A stretch of DNA of 8,970 bases from Bacteroidales bacterium UBA4347 (GTDB lineage: Bacteria > Bacteroidota > Bacteroidia > Bacteroidales > P3), in assembly GCA_002394185.1 (NCBI GenBank), contig DGTB01000063.1:1-8970 (forward strand), given 5' to 3'. The position numbers and the translations under genes are program-made. Below the pieces are notes generated by a model. It did no database searches, had not been told where the DNA came from, and saw only the letters and a list, made by a program, of their open reading frames with translations. Of this stretch, positions 1 through 5,270 are shown one piece after another. Position 1 is the stretch's first letter, and the number at the start of each line of letters is the position of its first letter.

Positions 1-78
1 ATTGACGCGCCACATGATTTTCTTTGTCGACTCGTCGCTATGCACATGGGGCGAGCCCGATATATTTAATAGATTCAT
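1..78 (-). CDS. rnfD: RnfD, electron transport complex membrane subunit (N-terminus only, cut by window edge)
   Basis: The reverse strand reads from an ATG at 78-76 through 26 open codons to the window edge. The peptide starts MNLLNISGSPHVHSDES. The SPHVHS stretch just after the start, followed by a short charged segment, is the typical N-terminus of RnfD/NqrB-type subunits (usually SPH[IV]H). RnfD is an integral membrane subunit of the Rnf complex that carries a covalently bound flavin and takes part in coupling electron flow from ferredoxin to NAD+ with ion transport. The gene lies directly downstream of rnfC in the common Rnf order, separated by 81 bp that hold a hairpin and an AT palindrome. 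The rest of the operon (normally rnfG, rnfE, rnfA) would lie beyond the left edge. The fragment is short, but sequence and position agree. Confidence 0.85.
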   Translation of the reverse strand, partial: MNLLNISGSPHVHSDESTKKIMWRVN

Positions 79-92
79 ATAATATATTATAT
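77..92. repeat. Perfect 16-bp AT palindrome over the rnfD start codon
   Basis: ATATAATATATTATAT equals its own reverse complement and includes the first two bases of the rnfD ATG. It consists only of A and T, so an RNA hairpin would be weak. It may simply keep the start site unstructured or A/U-rich, as is usual for Bacteroidota translation starts, or it may be a binding site. No function can be assigned from sequence. Confidence 0.55.
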
Positions 93-130
93 TATGTTCT
101 ACAATATTTACTCTTTTCTTTTGTCATGCA

Positions 131-150
131 CCGCAACCTTCAGGTTGCGG
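131..150 (-). other. Intercistronic hairpin between rnfC and rnfD
   Basis: A perfect 8-bp GC-rich stem (CCGCAACC / GGTTGCGG) with a 4-nt loop begins 10 bp after the rnfC stop codon. On the transcribed minus strand the stem is followed by TGCATGACAAAAG, not a U-tract, so it does not look like an intrinsic terminator. A hairpin here could protect the 3' end of a processed rnfBC message or set the ratio of RnfC to the membrane subunits; this role is inference. A 10-bp palindrome (AACCCGGGTT, 152-161) sits next to it across the rnfC stop. Confidence 0.7.
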
Positions 151-159
151 AAACCCGGG

Positions 160-1488
160 TTACTTCTTGGCTGCCATCATAGCACGAACCTTGTTCTTGC
201 CAAGGCGTATCTCGTCAGTCAGCGGTTTGTTGGCCGGACAGCTGAAGAAGCAGCAACCGCACTCAATACAGTCGAGGATATTGTGCTCCTTGGCTTCTTC
301 GATACGGTTGTTCTTCACCAGAGCCGAGAAGAGGTACGGCTCCAGGCCCATCGGGCAAGCGTGCATGCACTTGCCACAACGGATGCAGGCTGTCTCGGGA
401 TTGCGACGGGCCTCGGCCTCGTCCATGACGAGCACGCTCGAGTTACCCTTCACCGTCGGGGCGTCAAGGTTCACCACTGCCTTGCCCATCATCGTACCTC
501 CACTGATGACCTTGCCCGTCGTGGCAGGCAGCTCGCCGATGGAGTGTTTGATGATATCGTTGTAGGTGGTGCCGATACGGACAACATAGTTGTGCTGCGA
601 AGGCAGCTTCTTGCCGGTAACAGTCAGGATATTTTCGATAAGGGGTTTATTCTTCTGGATGGCTTCGTAAACCGAGAAGGAAGTGCCAAGGTTGCTCACC
701 ACGCAACCCACGTCAATAGGCAGCTTGCCACTGGACACCTTGCGGCCGGTGACGGCGTTGATGAGCTGCTTCTCGGCACCCTGCGGGTATTTCACCTTCA
801 GGGGCTCGATGACGATACCCTCGAACTGCTTGGCCGTCTCCTGCATCTTCTGGATGGCCAGGGGCTTGTTGCTCTCGATGCCGATGTAGGCATTGGGCAC
901 GCCCAAGGCTTTGCGCAGGATACTCACACCGATGCACACCTCTTCGGCATGCTCCATCATGACACGGTAATCGCTCGTCAGGTAAGGCTCACACTCCGCG
1001 GCGTTGATAATGAGGTATTCGGCCTTCTTGCCTTCGGGAATGCTGTATTTGATGTGTGCGGGGAACGTGGCACCGCCAAGGCCCACAATACCCATTTCTT
1101 TCAGTTTGGCCACAATCTCCTTGGGTTCCAACGTGCACTCACGCTTGATGTCGGGCGTGCGGTCGATGGTCTCCATCCACTCGTCACCCTCCACGTTGAT
1201 GTAGACGGCAGGCTTGGTGAGGCCGAAGGCATCCTTGCAGGTATCAACCTTCAGCACTGTGCCGCTGACAGGCGAATGGACATTGGCGCACATAAAGGCC
1301 TGGGCCTCGCCGATAAGCTGGCCCACTTTCACCTTGTCGCCCTTCTGCACCACCGGGGTGGCAGGGGCGCCGAGGTGCTGGTTCATCAGCACCACCATCT
1401 GCTGCGGAACGGGCATCACTTCGATGGCGGCATCGTTCGATATCTTGTTTTCTTCGGGGTGGACACCACCCATTTTGAAAGTCTTCAT
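160..1488 (-). CDS. rnfC: RnfC, NADH/flavin and iron-sulfur subunit of the Rnf complex
   Basis: The product is a 442-residue peripheral subunit of the ferredoxin:NAD+ oxidoreductase, the part that exchanges electrons with NAD(H). The N-terminal region has the RnfC start GGVHPEENK (residues 7-15), followed by a barrel-sandwich-like segment (QKGDKVKVGQLIGEA, 48-62; HSPVSGTV, 71-78). The flavin/NADH-binding domain shows the glycine-rich loop GIVGLGGATFPAH (133-145) and NAAECEPYLTSDYR (162-175), both shared with the 51-kDa subunit of complex I. Two ferredoxin-type [4Fe-4S] motifs lie at the C-terminus: C368-C371-C374-C378 and C407-C410-C413-C417. An extra Cys (412) lies in the second motif. Length is normal for the compact form without the long C-terminal repeats of some Proteobacteria. 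The ATG at 1488 lies 36 bp after the rnfB stop, and that gap is filled by a tandem repeat. Identification is firm. Confidence 0.97.
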   Translation of the reverse strand: MKTFKMGGVHPEENKISNDAAIEVMPVPQQMVVLMNQHLGAPATPVVQKGDKVKVGQLIGEAQAFMCANVHSPVSGTVLKVDTCKDAFGLTKPAVYINVEGDEWMETIDRTPDIKRECTLEPKEIVAKLKEMGIVGLGGATFPAHIKYSIPEGKKAEYLIINAAECEPYLTSDYRVMMEHAEEVCIGVSILRKALGVPNAYIGIESNKPLAIQKMQETAKQFEGIVIEPLKVKYPQGAEKQLINAVTGRKVSSGKLPIDVGCVVSNLGTSFSVYEAIQKNKPLIENILTVTGKKLPSQHNYVVRIGTTYNDIIKHSIGELPATTGKVISGGTMMGKAVVNLDAPTVKGNSSVLVMDEAEARRNPETACIRCGKCMHACPMGLEPYLFSALVKNNRIEEAKEHNILDCIECGCCFFSCPANKPLTDEIRLGKNKVRAMMAAKK

Positions 1489-1494
1489 CTTTTC

Positions 1495-1522
1495 GAATTG
1501 AAAATTGAGAATTGAAAATTGA
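1495..1522. repeat. Exact tandem duplication of a 14-mer in the rnfB-rnfC gap
   Basis: GAATTGAAAATTGA occurs twice in a row (1495-1508, 1509-1522) and fills nearly all of the 36-bp space between rnfB and rnfC. The unit itself contains the subrepeat AATTGA/AAATTGA. A 15-nt piece of this element (1512-1526) recurs exactly inside hemW at 4759-4773. From general knowledge, short A/T-rich repeats of this look are common between genes in Bacteroidales; their role is unknown. In this gap the repeat may act only as an A/U-rich translation leader for rnfC. Confidence 0.85.
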
Positions 1523-1524
1523 AA

Positions 1525-2466
1525 TTATTGCGCCTTTGGCACTTCGGCAGCCACGGGCTGTGCCTTCGGGGCCTCGGGCACAGGAGCCTGGGCGGCGGGG
1601 GCAGACGGAGACTCGGCAGGCTTGGGAGACTCGGGCTTCTTGGCCGGAGCCGGGAAGTTCACGTCGACAATGGCATGCGTCGGGCATTCCACAACGCACT
1701 TGCGGCAGGCAATGCACTTGGTGTAGTCGATGTACGACAGGTTGTCGGCCACGGTGATGGCCTCCATGGGGCACACCTTGGCGCACTTTCCGCAGCCGAT
1801 ACAGGCATTGGCGCAGGTCTTCATGGCCTGGGCGCCCTTCTCCTTGTTCACGCAGCTGACGTATACGCGGCGGTCCTTCTTGCCCTTGTTGCGCAACTCG
1901 ATGATACGACGTGGGCAGGCCTTGGCGCAGGCGCCGCAGGCGGTGCACTTGGTCTCGTCAACCACCGGCGTGCCGGTCTCGGGGTCCATGTGAATAGCGT
2001 CGAACTGACAAGCGGCCACACAGTCGCCACAGCCAAGGCAACCGAAGGGGCACCCGCTCTCGCCGGTGTACACAGTGTTCTGGAATGCACAGGAGCGCAG
2101 GCCGTCGTAGTTCGAACGGCGCTTCTCGCCACAATTGGCGGGATGGCAACGCACCACGGCCACCTGCGGCTCGCCCTGCTCCACTGAGCAGCCGAGCAGC
2201 TGGGCTATCTTCTGGGCCACAGCGTCGCCACCAGGAGCGCAACGCAGGCCGTCGAGGTTGCCCTGCGACACGCAGGCCTCGGCAAAAGCACGGCAACCGG
2301 CCTTGCCGCAGCCACCACAATTGGCGCCCGGCAGCACCTCGGCCACCTCATCGATCAGCGGGTCTTCGACCACCTTGAATTTTTGGGCTACAAAATAGAG
2401 CACCACGGCAAAGAAGGCGCCGATGACGCCCAATACCAATACCGCAATCAAGATTTGTTGAGTCAT
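1525..2466 (-). CDS. rnfB: RnfB, ferredoxin-interacting iron-sulfur subunit of the Rnf complex
   Basis: This 313-residue subunit accepts electrons from reduced ferredoxin. It begins with one membrane anchor (residues 4-26), then the RnfB Fe-S domain with C50-GG-C53-GKAG-C58 and C76. Further cysteines follow at 93, 107, 112 and 126. Four ferredoxin-type CxxCxxCxxxC motifs come next: C143-C153, C174-C184, C222-C232 and C251-C261. The chain ends in a Pro/Ala/Lys/Glu-rich tail of about 43 residues (271-313), probably disordered. The protein is longer than the roughly 190-residue enterobacterial RsxB and resembles the multi-cluster form of Clostridia and Bacteroidota. The ATG at 2466 has an A-rich leader and lies about 60 bp below a good promoter, so rnfB is the first gene of its transcript. 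Bacteroides operons often have an RseC-like gene before rnfB; none is present here. Confidence 0.97.
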   Translation of the reverse strand: MTQQILIAVLVLGVIGAFFAVVLYFVAQKFKVVEDPLIDEVAEVLPGANCGGCGKAGCRAFAEACVSQGNLDGLRCAPGGDAVAQKIAQLLGCSVEQGEPQVAVVRCHPANCGEKRRSNYDGLRSCAFQNTVYTGESGCPFGCLGCGDCVAACQFDAIHMDPETGTPVVDETKCTACGACAKACPRRIIELRNKGKKDRRVYVSCVNKEKGAQAMKTCANACIGCGKCAKVCPMEAITVADNLSYIDYTKCIACRKCVVECPTHAIVDVNFPAPAKKPESPKPAESPSAPAAQAPVPEAPKAQPVAAEVPKAQ

Positions 2467-2533
2467 GTTATTATTTTGTATTTTAGGTTTTCTACGTTAA
2501 AATTTATTTATTTTTATTTATATTAAACGACTG

Positions 2534-2564
2534 CAAAATTACATAAATTATATTAAACAGCAAA
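2534..2564 (-). promoter_or_regulatory. Promoter of the rnf operon
   Basis: On the minus strand, TTTG (2564-2561) is followed after exactly 19 bp by TAATTTTG (2541-2534). This matches the Bacteroidota sigma consensus TTTG-N19-21-TAnnTTTG. Transcription would start near 2528, leaving a 5' leader of about 60 nt before the rnfB ATG. Confidence 0.75.
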
Positions 2565-2697
2565 ATTTTTTTTTCCACACCATGTTAAATCCTCCCATCT
2601 CCCATCCCTCCGTCAACTCCCAACAATGCCAGAAAATATATCGAAACACAATAAATTTAACATTTCCATAATGCACTAATAATCATCATACTTATCG

Positions 2698-2771
2698 TAT
2701 CATCTTCTTCCCATCTTCTTACCCTCTTCCTTCCCTCTTGTTTTCCTCCTTCCCTAGGGAAGAAGATGATA
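2698..2771. repeat. Perfect 15-bp inverted repeat enclosing a pyrimidine-rich 44-bp loop
   Basis: TATCATCTTCTTCCC (2698-2712) is the exact reverse complement of GGGAAGAAGATGATA (2757-2771). The intervening 44 bp on the plus strand are almost all C and T. A second, imperfect copy of the left arm (CATCTTCTTACCC, 2712-2724) could pair instead with the right arm. The right arm also forms a separate loopless palindrome, CTTCCCTAGGGAAG (2749-2762). Three mutually exclusive pairings are therefore possible. The right arm ends 25 bp before the -33 element of the universal stress gene promoter. Confidence 0.8.
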
Positions 2772-2796
2772 GGTCGGAGGTAAGAAAATAAAAAAA

Positions 2797-2828
2797 TTTG
2801 GTAGATTCGTTTTTTATTTGTAATTTTG
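2797..2828 (+). promoter_or_regulatory. Promoter of the universal stress protein gene
   Basis: TTTG (2797-2800) is followed after 20 bp by TAATTTTG (2821-2828), a near-ideal Bacteroidota housekeeping promoter. The start of transcription would fall near 2834, giving a leader of about 20 nt that is almost all A before the ATG at 2855. The -7 octamer is identical to that of the divergent rnf promoter. Confidence 0.75.
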
Positions 2829-2854
2829 TATCGTCAAAATAAAAAAAACTGAAT

Positions 2855-3676
2855 ATGAGTAAAGTTGTTGTCGGTTTTGATTTTTCCTCAGGTTCAGCCT
2901 ATGCTGTCGACCTCGCAATTGACATTGCCAACCGCTGGCAAAGTGATATCCGCTTAGTATACGTAAAAGAAAAAAAGGAGGATGAAGCTCCCATTCGGGC
3001 CGAAATCGAGCGCCGCAACGCCGGCGTTGCCCACCTGCTGAAGGGTATCAAGCTGGAATACGTGCTCCGCGAGGGCAACCCCGCCGAGCAGCTGGCCAAA
3101 CAGGCCGAAGAAGACGATGCTTCGCTGCTCATCGTGGGCACCCATGGCATGAGCGGTATGAAGAAAGGCCTCCTGGGCCGCAACAGTTTCCGCACCGTCG
3201 AGCTCTCGCCTGTGCCCGTATTGCTCATCCGAGAAGATTTCAACTTCAACAAAGCACTGGAAAACATCGTTGTTCCCATCGACAGCAGCGACGACACACG
3301 CCAAAAAATAGGCCAGGCTGCCACCTTCGCCAAGACCTTCGGCTCCAAAATCCATCTCCTGGGCCTCTTCACCTCCACGGCTCCCAGCGTACGCCAGGTG
3401 GTGAAAAACTACATCAGCATGGTACAGCGCTACCTCGACACCAACAACATCGAATACAGCACCCAGTTCATGGCCGTCAAAGGCAACGTCACCACCGACA
3501 CCATCGAATATGCCGAGAGCGTCAAAGCCGACATGATAGCCATCATGACCGAGCAGGAGAGTTCTCTCTCCAACCTCATCATGGGCACCTTTGCACAACA
3601 GATGCTCACACAGTCCAAGATTCCCGTCCTCACCGTACGCCCCAAAAAAGTCCTTGCAGACACGGCACAATATTAA
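2855..3676 (+). CDS. Tandem-domain universal stress protein (UspA family)
   Basis: The 273-residue cytoplasmic protein has two Usp domains, about residues 1-126 and 135-263. The first has the nucleotide-binding loop GTHGMSGMKKGLLG (95-108), which fits G-x2-G-x9-G, but the residue after the last Gly is Arg109 in place of the usual Ser/Thr. The second domain keeps the fold pattern (ENIVVPID at 136-143; IPVLTVRP at 256-263) but lacks the first two glycines of the loop (MTEQESSLSNLIMGT, 231-245), so it probably does not bind ATP. One active and one degenerate half is common in tandem Usp proteins. These proteins act in stress survival, usually by an unknown mechanism. The ATG at 2855 is the only sensible start. 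A SPOR-domain gene follows after 6 bp, so the two are probably cotranscribed. Confidence 0.93.
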   Translation: MSKVVVGFDFSSGSAYAVDLAIDIANRWQSDIRLVYVKEKKEDEAPIRAEIERRNAGVAHLLKGIKLEYVLREGNPAEQLAKQAEEDDASLLIVGTHGMSGMKKGLLGRNSFRTVELSPVPVLLIREDFNFNKALENIVVPIDSSDDTRQKIGQAATFAKTFGSKIHLLGLFTSTAPSVRQVVKNYISMVQRYLDTNNIEYSTQFMAVKGNVTTDTIEYAESVKADMIAIMTEQESSLSNLIMGTFAQQMLTQSKIPVLTVRPKKVLADTAQY

Positions 3677-3682
3677 GACAAC

Positions 3683-4195
3683 ATGATTTTGTTTAAGACA
3701 AGAAAAACAAGGAATACGAACTCAAAAAAGACGGCAAATCACACGAACACAAAGGCAAAGGGCATCATCCTTTTGTCTTTCTTGTCATTCTTGACTTCCG
3801 TCTCCATGGCCCAGACCGGACGCATCACCGTCGTGGGCGACGTGGCCGTCAACGACATGGTGTCGCGCCACGTGGAACTCAACAACCGCGTCAAAACCAT
3901 GCCCGGCTACCGAGTGCAAATAGCCTCCTTCTCCGGCATCAACTCCAAGACCAGCGCCTTTTCCCTGCGCGAACGCTTCATGACCGACTACCCCGCCATC
4001 CAAGCCTACATTATCTACGACGAACCCAACTTCAAGGTCAAAGTCGGCGACTTCCGCACCCGCCTCGAAGCCTACGCTTTCCTACAGGAAATCAAGGAGG
4101 TATACAAAGGATACATCATCAAGGACAACATCTACGCCGAGCCACCCCAGCAAATCGACTTCGCCCCCGACGACGAAACCTCAGGCGACGAATAG
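3683..4195 (+). CDS. Secreted SPOR-domain protein (peptidoglycan-associated)
   Basis: The 170-residue protein has a hydrophobic signal segment (GIILLSFLSFLTSVSMA, 27-43) with probable cleavage after SMA (41-43), giving a mature N-terminus at Q44. Residues about 76-148 form a SPOR domain: YRVQIASFSG (76-85) is the first strand and FKVKVGDFRTRLEA (117-130) is the hallmark second half. SPOR domains bind denuded septal glycan strands, so a role at the cell envelope or division site is likely. The N-region before the hydrophobic core is unusually long (26 residues, rich in Lys, Thr and Asn). No in-frame ATG lies nearer the core, so 3683 is kept. The acidic tail ends in DDETSGDE. The gene starts 6 bp after the universal stress gene, and its last 15 bp overlap the end of the convergent hemW-like gene. 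Confidence 0.9.
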   Translation: MILFKTRKTRNTNSKKTANHTNTKAKGIILLSFLSFLTSVSMAQTGRITVVGDVAVNDMVSRHVELNNRVKTMPGYRVQIASFSGINSKTSAFSLRERFMTDYPAIQAYIIYDEPNFKVKVGDFRTRLEAYAFLQEIKEVYKGYIIKDNIYAEPPQQIDFAPDDETSGDE

Positions 4196-5263
4196 TTCTG
4201 CGGCCATGCCGTCGGCGTGGAGCAGGCCTTCGCGAGTGGGACGGTAGTGGTCGTCACCAACAGTTATCCATCCGCATTCAATATAGGGCTGCATCTTCTG
4301 GTGCAGCTCTTTTTTGTATTTGTCGGGAACCATGGCCAACGGGATGCCCCGGGTGGTGCGGAGGGCGGTCATCAGCAGTTCGTTGTAGGCGTCGGCCTCG
4401 GAGAGCACCTCTTCGTTTTCCATTTCCCACCCTCCATTATCCAGATCCATAGGGCTGTTCCACCTACGCCGTTGGCCGTCGAAGCTGTGCGCCGAAGGGC
4501 CCAGGCCGAGGTAGGGCGTGCGATCCCAGTAGCGGCTGTTGTGGCGCGAATGGCAGCCCGGGCGGCAGAAGTTGGATATCTCGTATTGCCCGAAGCCCTG
4601 CGCCTCGAAGGTCCGACAGCATTCGTGGTACTGGCGCACCACCTCGTCCTCGCCGGGCAGCACCACCCTCCCCTGCTCCACCTGCCTGGCCAACGCCGTA
4701 CCATTCTCTACGGTAAGGGCATAGGCGGAGAGGTGGGTAACCAATTGGAAATCGAAAGTTGAAAATTGAAATTCTTTCGGCAGGCCGTAAATGAAGTCCA
4801 CGCTGATGTTGTGGAACCCCGCCTCGTGGGCACGCTCCAGGGCGTCGAGGGCCTGGGTGGCGGTATGGCGACGGCCTATGAGGCGCAGCATCTCGTCGTC
4901 GAGGCTCTGTATGCCGATGCTCAGGCGGTTGAAAAGGCCCAGCGCCTTGAGGCCCAGCAGATACTCCGGCGTAAGGTCCTCGGGGTTGGCCTCGACGGTG
5001 GCCTCCTCCACCTGCGACAGGTCGAAACACCTCCGCAGCCCCTCCACAATACGTGCCAGCTCTTCCAACGGCAGTATGCTGGGGGTGCCGCCGCCGAGGT
5101 AGACCGTCCGTATCGGATGAGCCTGCTCTCTCTTGCGACGCTCCATTTCATCAAGAAGCGCGTCAACGTATGCAGTCAGCCGGCGCGGTACCGGCGCTCC
5201 ATGCGAGTAAAAAGCGCAGTAGGTGCACTTCCGATGGCAGAAGGGTACGTGAATGTAGACCAA
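4181..5263 (-). CDS. hemW: HemW-like radical SAM protein (heme chaperone / coproporphyrinogen III oxidase-like)
   Basis: The 360-residue protein opens with VYIHVPFCHRKCTYCAFYS: the radical SAM cluster cysteines are C9, C13 and C16. Further signatures are YLGGGTPS (55-62), the SAM-binding glycine motif; VEANPEDLTPEYL (90-102); RLSIGIQSLDDEMLRLIGRRH (113-133); DFIYGLP (156-162); GQYEISNF (225-232); and YLGLGPSAHSFDG (251-263). HemW proteins carry heme or insert it into respiratory enzymes; the family was long annotated as oxygen-independent coproporphyrinogen oxidase. The start appears to be TTG at 5263: an in-frame stop lies at 5281-5279 and no ATG or GTG fits between. It begins 7 bp after the stop of the upstream GTPase gene, so translational coupling is likely. 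Residues 164-174 and 275-285 are encoded by repeat-like DNA. The first replaces the usual GQ..E.W..DL segment and leaves only 14 residues between GLP and HLS, against about 20 in the E. coli protein. Confidence 0.9.
   Translation of the reverse strand: MVYIHVPFCHRKCTYCAFYSHGAPVPRRLTAYVDALLDEMERRKREQAHPIRTVYLGGGTPSILPLEELARIVEGLRRCFDLSQVEEATVEANPEDLTPEYLLGLKALGLFNRLSIGIQSLDDEMLRLIGRRHTATQALDALERAHEAGFHNISVDFIYGLPKEFQFSTFDFQLVTHLSAYALTVENGTALARQVEQGRVVLPGEDEVVRQYHECCRTFEAQGFGQYEISNFCRPGCHSRHNSRYWDRTPYLGLGPSAHSFDGQRRRWNSPMDLDNGGWEMENEEVLSEADAYNELLMTALRTTRGIPLAMVPDKYKKELHQKMQPYIECGWITVGDDHYRPTREGLLHADGMAAELFVA
4414..4444. repeat. Repeat-like purine-rich segment inside hemW (second insert)
   Basis: On the minus strand this stretch is a run of ATGGA/GTGGGA/AATGGAAAA units encoding DNGGWEMENEE (residues 275-285). 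Its monotonous purine-rich composition contrasts with the GC-rich mixed codons on both sides. It resembles short intergenic repeats of Bacteroidales whose translation reads like MENGEW. It lies in a variable linker of HemW between the RRWN and NELLMTALRT motifs. Confidence 0.45.
4743..4774. repeat. AATTGAAA-type repeat embedded in frame in hemW
   Basis: TTGAAAATTGAAATT at 4759-4773 is an exact 15-nt match to 1512-1526 in the rnfB-rnfC gap, in the same orientation. The flanking bases 4743-4758 continue as a diverged version of the same pattern. On the hemW strand the element reads through as EFQFSTFDFQL (residues 164-174), with no stop and no frameshift. Confidence 0.75.
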
Positions 5264-5270
5264 GGCTTGC

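Larger units (their letters stand above)
2467..2854. other. 388-bp intergenic region between divergent rnfB and universal stress gene
   Basis: No convincing gene is seen on either strand. The region holds two divergent promoters (2534-2564 leftward, 2797-2828 rightward), low-complexity CTCCCATC-type sequence at about 2591-2610, an A/T-rich stretch at 2630-2698, a pyrimidine-rich tract at 2700-2755 and a 15-bp inverted repeat (2698-2771). No U-tract follows either arm of the inverted repeat, so it is not a normal terminator. A small RNA or operator in this space cannot be excluded. Confidence 0.6.

Noticed and set aside
131..150. Intrinsic terminator after rnfC
   Set aside because: No T-tract follows the hairpin on the minus strand, and rnfD of the same operon follows.
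94..1515. Long plus-strand open frame (473 codons) opposite rnfC
   Set aside because: It is antisense to a clear RnfC with all cofactor motifs. Its translation is His/Leu/Gly-rich without domains, as expected from the complement of GC-rich codons.
1519..2187. Plus-strand open frame opposite rnfB
   Set aside because: Low-complexity Leu/Gly/Arg translation; rnfB on the other strand has five iron-sulfur motifs.
2698..2771. Invertible promoter element (as in Bacteroides phase variation)
   Set aside because: The 44-bp segment between the arms has no TAnnTTTG promoter and no recombinase gene is nearby.
2954..3670. Minus-strand open frame opposite the universal stress gene
   Set aside because: No motifs or promoter on that strand; the plus strand encodes a clear tandem Usp protein.
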